Below, in pieces: positions 30,045 to 32,338 of a DNA stretch of 32,338 nucleotides. Position numbers and translations under genes: made by a program. Origin of the DNA: an uncultured Lachnospiraceae bacterium (GTDB lineage Bacteria; Bacillota; Clostridia; Lachnospirales; Lachnospiraceae). The stretch covers positions 1 through 32,338 of the forward strand of contig CAJTPS010000008.1 in NCBI GenBank assembly GCA_910578555.1, written 5' to 3'. The notes beneath the pieces were generated by a model, which worked only from the letters and a program-made list of their open reading frames with translations, was not told the origin of the DNA and did no database searches. Numbering within the stretch: position 1 is the first letter of the stretch; each line of letters opens with the position of its first letter.

Positions 30045-31475
30045 TCATATATCTTTATGCGCTGAATCCCGCTGCAATCTTCCCATCATGTTCTGTTTGC
30101 GTATCATCTCCAAAGCATTATCCAGATTCAGAATAAAGTTCTGGTAGAATGTTCCCTCGATTGCCTGCCGATAATTGCCTGCCACACAGTAACCGAAACA
30201 ATGTTCCTGAAAATGCAGGGGCATAACAATGCCATATGCTTTCGTCTTTCTGATCCGGCATTCCGGCGGCAGAAGTTCACCCCGCTCAAATTTCCCGTAG
30301 CTGTTGATCTCCCCCTTTTCGTATGCAAAAGGAATCCAGATGGAATCGCTGTACACGCTTGACCCGTCGCTCGCCGGGTCCTGCTCAGACAACACCTCTC
30401 TCCCGCTGCGGTCATTGATATCGCCGCACAAACACAGATAGAAGTACTCCAGTCCCATATCGTGTATATACTGTTCCAGACATTCCAGTAAACCTTCGAA
30501 ATCCTGCTGACTGGTAAACTCTGCGGAAGAATTCCGGAGAGTCTCCATATCATGGTAAGCCCTGACATGTTCGGCAATATACATATCTTTCATGGCGGCC
30601 GCACTGTAAACATCCCGCGCGCTGCACCCGCAGGAATCTGCAAACACAGCACTGCCCTGTATCACCGTCCGCTGCTCGACTTCATCACCACGATATGCGG
30701 CGGCAATCTTATCATAGGCCATCTGTCCCGCCTCATACTCGCCTCTTCTCACCGTAGTCAGTCTCGGATGGCTGTATGCCGCAATAATGCTGTCATCGTA
30801 CCCCGTAACTATCACGTCCTCCGGCACGCGGTATCTCGCCTCTTTCAGCGCAAGAATAGCCCCTACTGCCATCTCGTCATTGGATGCAACAATGGCATCC
30901 GGCGCTCCACAGCCTGCGCTCAGGAATCTCTCAGCCGCATGTCTGCCGCTCTCAAAACTGTAATCTCCGTAATAGATATTCTCCTCGTGCCATTCCCTGT
31001 AATTCGCTGTCATGGTATCCTTGTACGCCTGCAGCCTGACGCACGCATCATGGCTGTACGTCGGACCTGATATAAAACAGATTTTGTTGGCATTATGCTG
31101 TACGATCAGGTGACGGATAATCTCTTCTGTCCCGGCTCTGTTTTCCATTTCCACCTGCATGAAAATTGATTTCAGCCCGTTTAGTTCCACGCAGGGGACA
31201 TCCGCCTCTGCAATTCGCCGTATGATCCCTTCCGTAACTGCCACATCATGGATTGTATCACTGCTCAGGATCACGCCGTCATATTGTGCAAAATCCGGCA
31301 GTGTATATATGCTGTACTCTCCTTCCTCATATTTGGACGGCAGTTCATATTTCCAGCCTCCGCAGGTAAATATGTATACACTCGTTCCATCCAAAAGCGC
31401 TCTGTCCAGAATACCGCTGAGCGTCCGTCTCTGGGAATCATATCCCACTCCACCAAGTAATACCGCAATTCTCAT
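30045..31475 (-). CDS. LacI-type periplasmic-binding-fold sensor protein without DNA-binding domain
   Basis: From the ATG at 31475 (AGGGG about 8 bases upstream) the protein has 476 residues. Residues 1-290 are a LacI/GalR-type sugar-binding fold: MRIAVLLGGVGYDSQRR, YDGVILSSD, NKICFISGPTYSHDACVR, DAIVASNDEMAVGAILALKE and DVIVTGYDDSIIAAYSHP. No helix-turn-helix precedes it. A Cys-rich hinge (FADSCGCSAR) and an unassigned C-terminal region (DMETLRNSSAEFTSQQDFEG) follow, ending before any GGDEF or kinase output domain that such proteins often carry. It is convergent with the SRP RNA gene. It may act through a partner protein or be a truncated form of a sensor-cyclase. Confidence 0.82.
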   Translation of the reverse strand: MRIAVLLGGVGYDSQRRTLSGILDRALLDGTSVYIFTCGGWKYELPSKYEEGEYSIYTLPDFAQYDGVILSSDTIHDVAVTEGIIRRIAEADVPCVELNGLKSIFMQVEMENRAGTEEIIRHLIVQHNANKICFISGPTYSHDACVRLQAYKDTMTANYREWHEENIYYGDYSFESGRHAAERFLSAGCGAPDAIVASNDEMAVGAILALKEARYRVPEDVIVTGYDDSIIAAYSHPRLTTVRRGEYEAGQMAYDKIAAAYRGDEVEQRTVIQGSAVFADSCGCSARDVYSAAAMKDMYIAEHVRAYHDMETLRNSSAEFTSQQDFEGLLECLEQYIHDMGLEYFYLCLCGDINDRSGREVLSEQDPASDGSSVYSDSIWIPFAYEKGEINSYGKFERGELLPPECRIRKTKAYGIVMPLHFQEHCFGYCVAGNYRQAIEGTFYQNFILNLDNALEMIRKQNMMGRLQRDSAHKDI

Positions 31476-31617
31476 ACTGTTTCCCCTTACTTTCGTACTT
31501 TGCTTCCCGCCATACAGCACCTGTGATCCATGTCATGGTACTGCACATCATCTACATGTACAGTATACCACGTCTGTCCGTTTCTGACCAACCGGTTAGA
31601 TAGAATTATACCTGAAT

Positions 31618-32338
31618 TTACAACTCAACCTTTCTAAGATAGTATCCGAACTCTCCGGCACGCACATTGCCTCCCGGACATTCAAATGCTTCGAATCCGA
31701 ACATCAGCGCAACCATCTTCTCCCGCTCATAGAACACTCCCGGTACGCCCAGATAATAATCCTGTTCTTTACCCAGAATCAAATACCGGTAATTATAGAA
31801 TCCGTGCAGCAGGAAACTGTTATTGACAAGATGCTGATAATTTGACTGCAAAATCACGAAATCCTTCGGCTCCAGCTTCACATAGACTCTCTCGTCGCCA
31901 TATGGATGAATCTGCTCGTATGTGTCCAGAATCTGCTCCCACTTGTCCTCTTTTAAAGGATAAGCTGCGGCGTTCTCCGGCATGGGATATGCTTCCCGCA
32001 GCGGGCGGCACGGCAATTCTTCCGTCACGATGACCACCGGCGTCTTTGCAGTTCGTTGCGGCTCGTCTGCACACATCGCTGCTTTAGCATCCTGCCGGAC
32101 AGCAGTCGTGCTCCGGTCCGCCGTATCGACCGGCATGGCAGAACGCGTCCGCATACTTTCCGTTCTAACGGCTTCGCTGCTCGTTTCCGCCTCCTCCGGC
32201 AGAGCCACTTGACCGCTTACTTTCAACTCCTCCGGCATAATCGTGCCACCGCGTGCCATTGTATTTTGCTGTACCGGATCTTCGCTGCGCACTTCCGTTT
32301 CTATCGGCATAACGACCTCACTGCGCCTCTGTGCTGCT
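31618..32338 (-). CDS. DUF6128-like protein, 3' part (5' end outside window)
   Basis: The frame is open to the window's right edge, so the start is not seen; the internal ATG at 32310 is not proven. At least 239 residues are visible. The first about 120 are low-complexity, rich in Glu, Ala, Thr, Arg and Val with repeated Met-Pro and Met-Arg blocks. The C-terminal about 110 residues are conserved-looking: KWEQILDTYEQIHPYGDERV, LEPKDFVILQSNYQHL, LLHGFYNYRYLILG, GVPGVFYEREKMVALMFGFE and FGYYLRKVEL. I take this to be DUF6128, a family I know from Lachnospiraceae. Its function is unknown to me. Confidence 0.65.
   Translation of the reverse strand, partial: AAQRRSEVVMPIETEVRSEDPVQQNTMARGGTIMPEELKVSGQVALPEEAETSSEAVRTESMRTRSAMPVDTADRSTTAVRQDAKAAMCADEPQRTAKTPVVIVTEELPCRPLREAYPMPENAAAYPLKEDKWEQILDTYEQIHPYGDERVYVKLEPKDFVILQSNYQHLVNNSFLLHGFYNYRYLILGKEQDYYLGVPGVFYEREKMVALMFGFEAFECPGGNVRAGEFGYYLRKVEL

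Overview
The window looks like chromosomal DNA of a Lachnospiraceae-type clostridium. The evidence is a large Gram-positive-type SRP RNA with an Alu domain, strong AGGAGG ribosome sites, SpoIIE/STAS signalling proteins, Spo0A-like boxes and a protein I take to be DUF6128. All family names come from reading motifs by eye; no database search was possible.

Left region (1-15100): the end of an IS630-type transposase, then a leftward run of 14 genes ending at the IS border. From its start the run encodes a membrane von Willebrand A protein, a candidate contractile-sheath protein, two Hcp-like tube paralogues, a J-domain protein, an Imm11-like protein, a DUF4280 (PAAR-like) spike tip fused to a SleB-type cell-wall hydrolase, an exported two-module protein (candidate immunity), two FHA proteins, an intact membrane PP2C phosphatase, a degenerate PP2C with a helical-repeat tail, an unrecognised 419-residue protein and a second DUF4280 tip protein. 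This reads as part of a contractile injection machine of a non-canonical Gram-positive kind with FHA/PP2C control. Baseplate, VgrG-like spike, ClpV-like ATPase and Ser/Thr kinase genes are not seen here.

Middle (15150-16490): an AT-rich control region with two tandem Spo0A-like boxes and a 21-bp-spaced direct repeat, then a toxin-antitoxin pair (Panacea/SocA antitoxin and PemK-like toxin) with its own promoter and terminator.

Right-centre (16579-26499): a second leftward operon. It encodes a cytoplasmic amidase-lysozyme fusion, two DUF2589 proteins each followed by a small protein, a STAS antagonist, a GNAT-like protein, a dCache-HAMP-SpoIIE-HATPase sensor, a GH73-like protein lacking the usual catalytic Glu, and a divergent amidoligase-like protein. 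Its upstream region also has imperfect Spo0A-like sites. The partner-switch proteins plausibly control the DUF2589 proteins or wall-active proteins beside them, but this is inference.

Right end (26970-32338): a small membrane protein, a 59-bp hairpin repeat, two tiny membrane-peptide genes, a divergent KdpD/KdpE-like two-component pair with a short KdpD, the SRP RNA gene with a near-consensus promoter, a LacI-type sensor protein without HTH, and the 3' part of a DUF6128-like gene.
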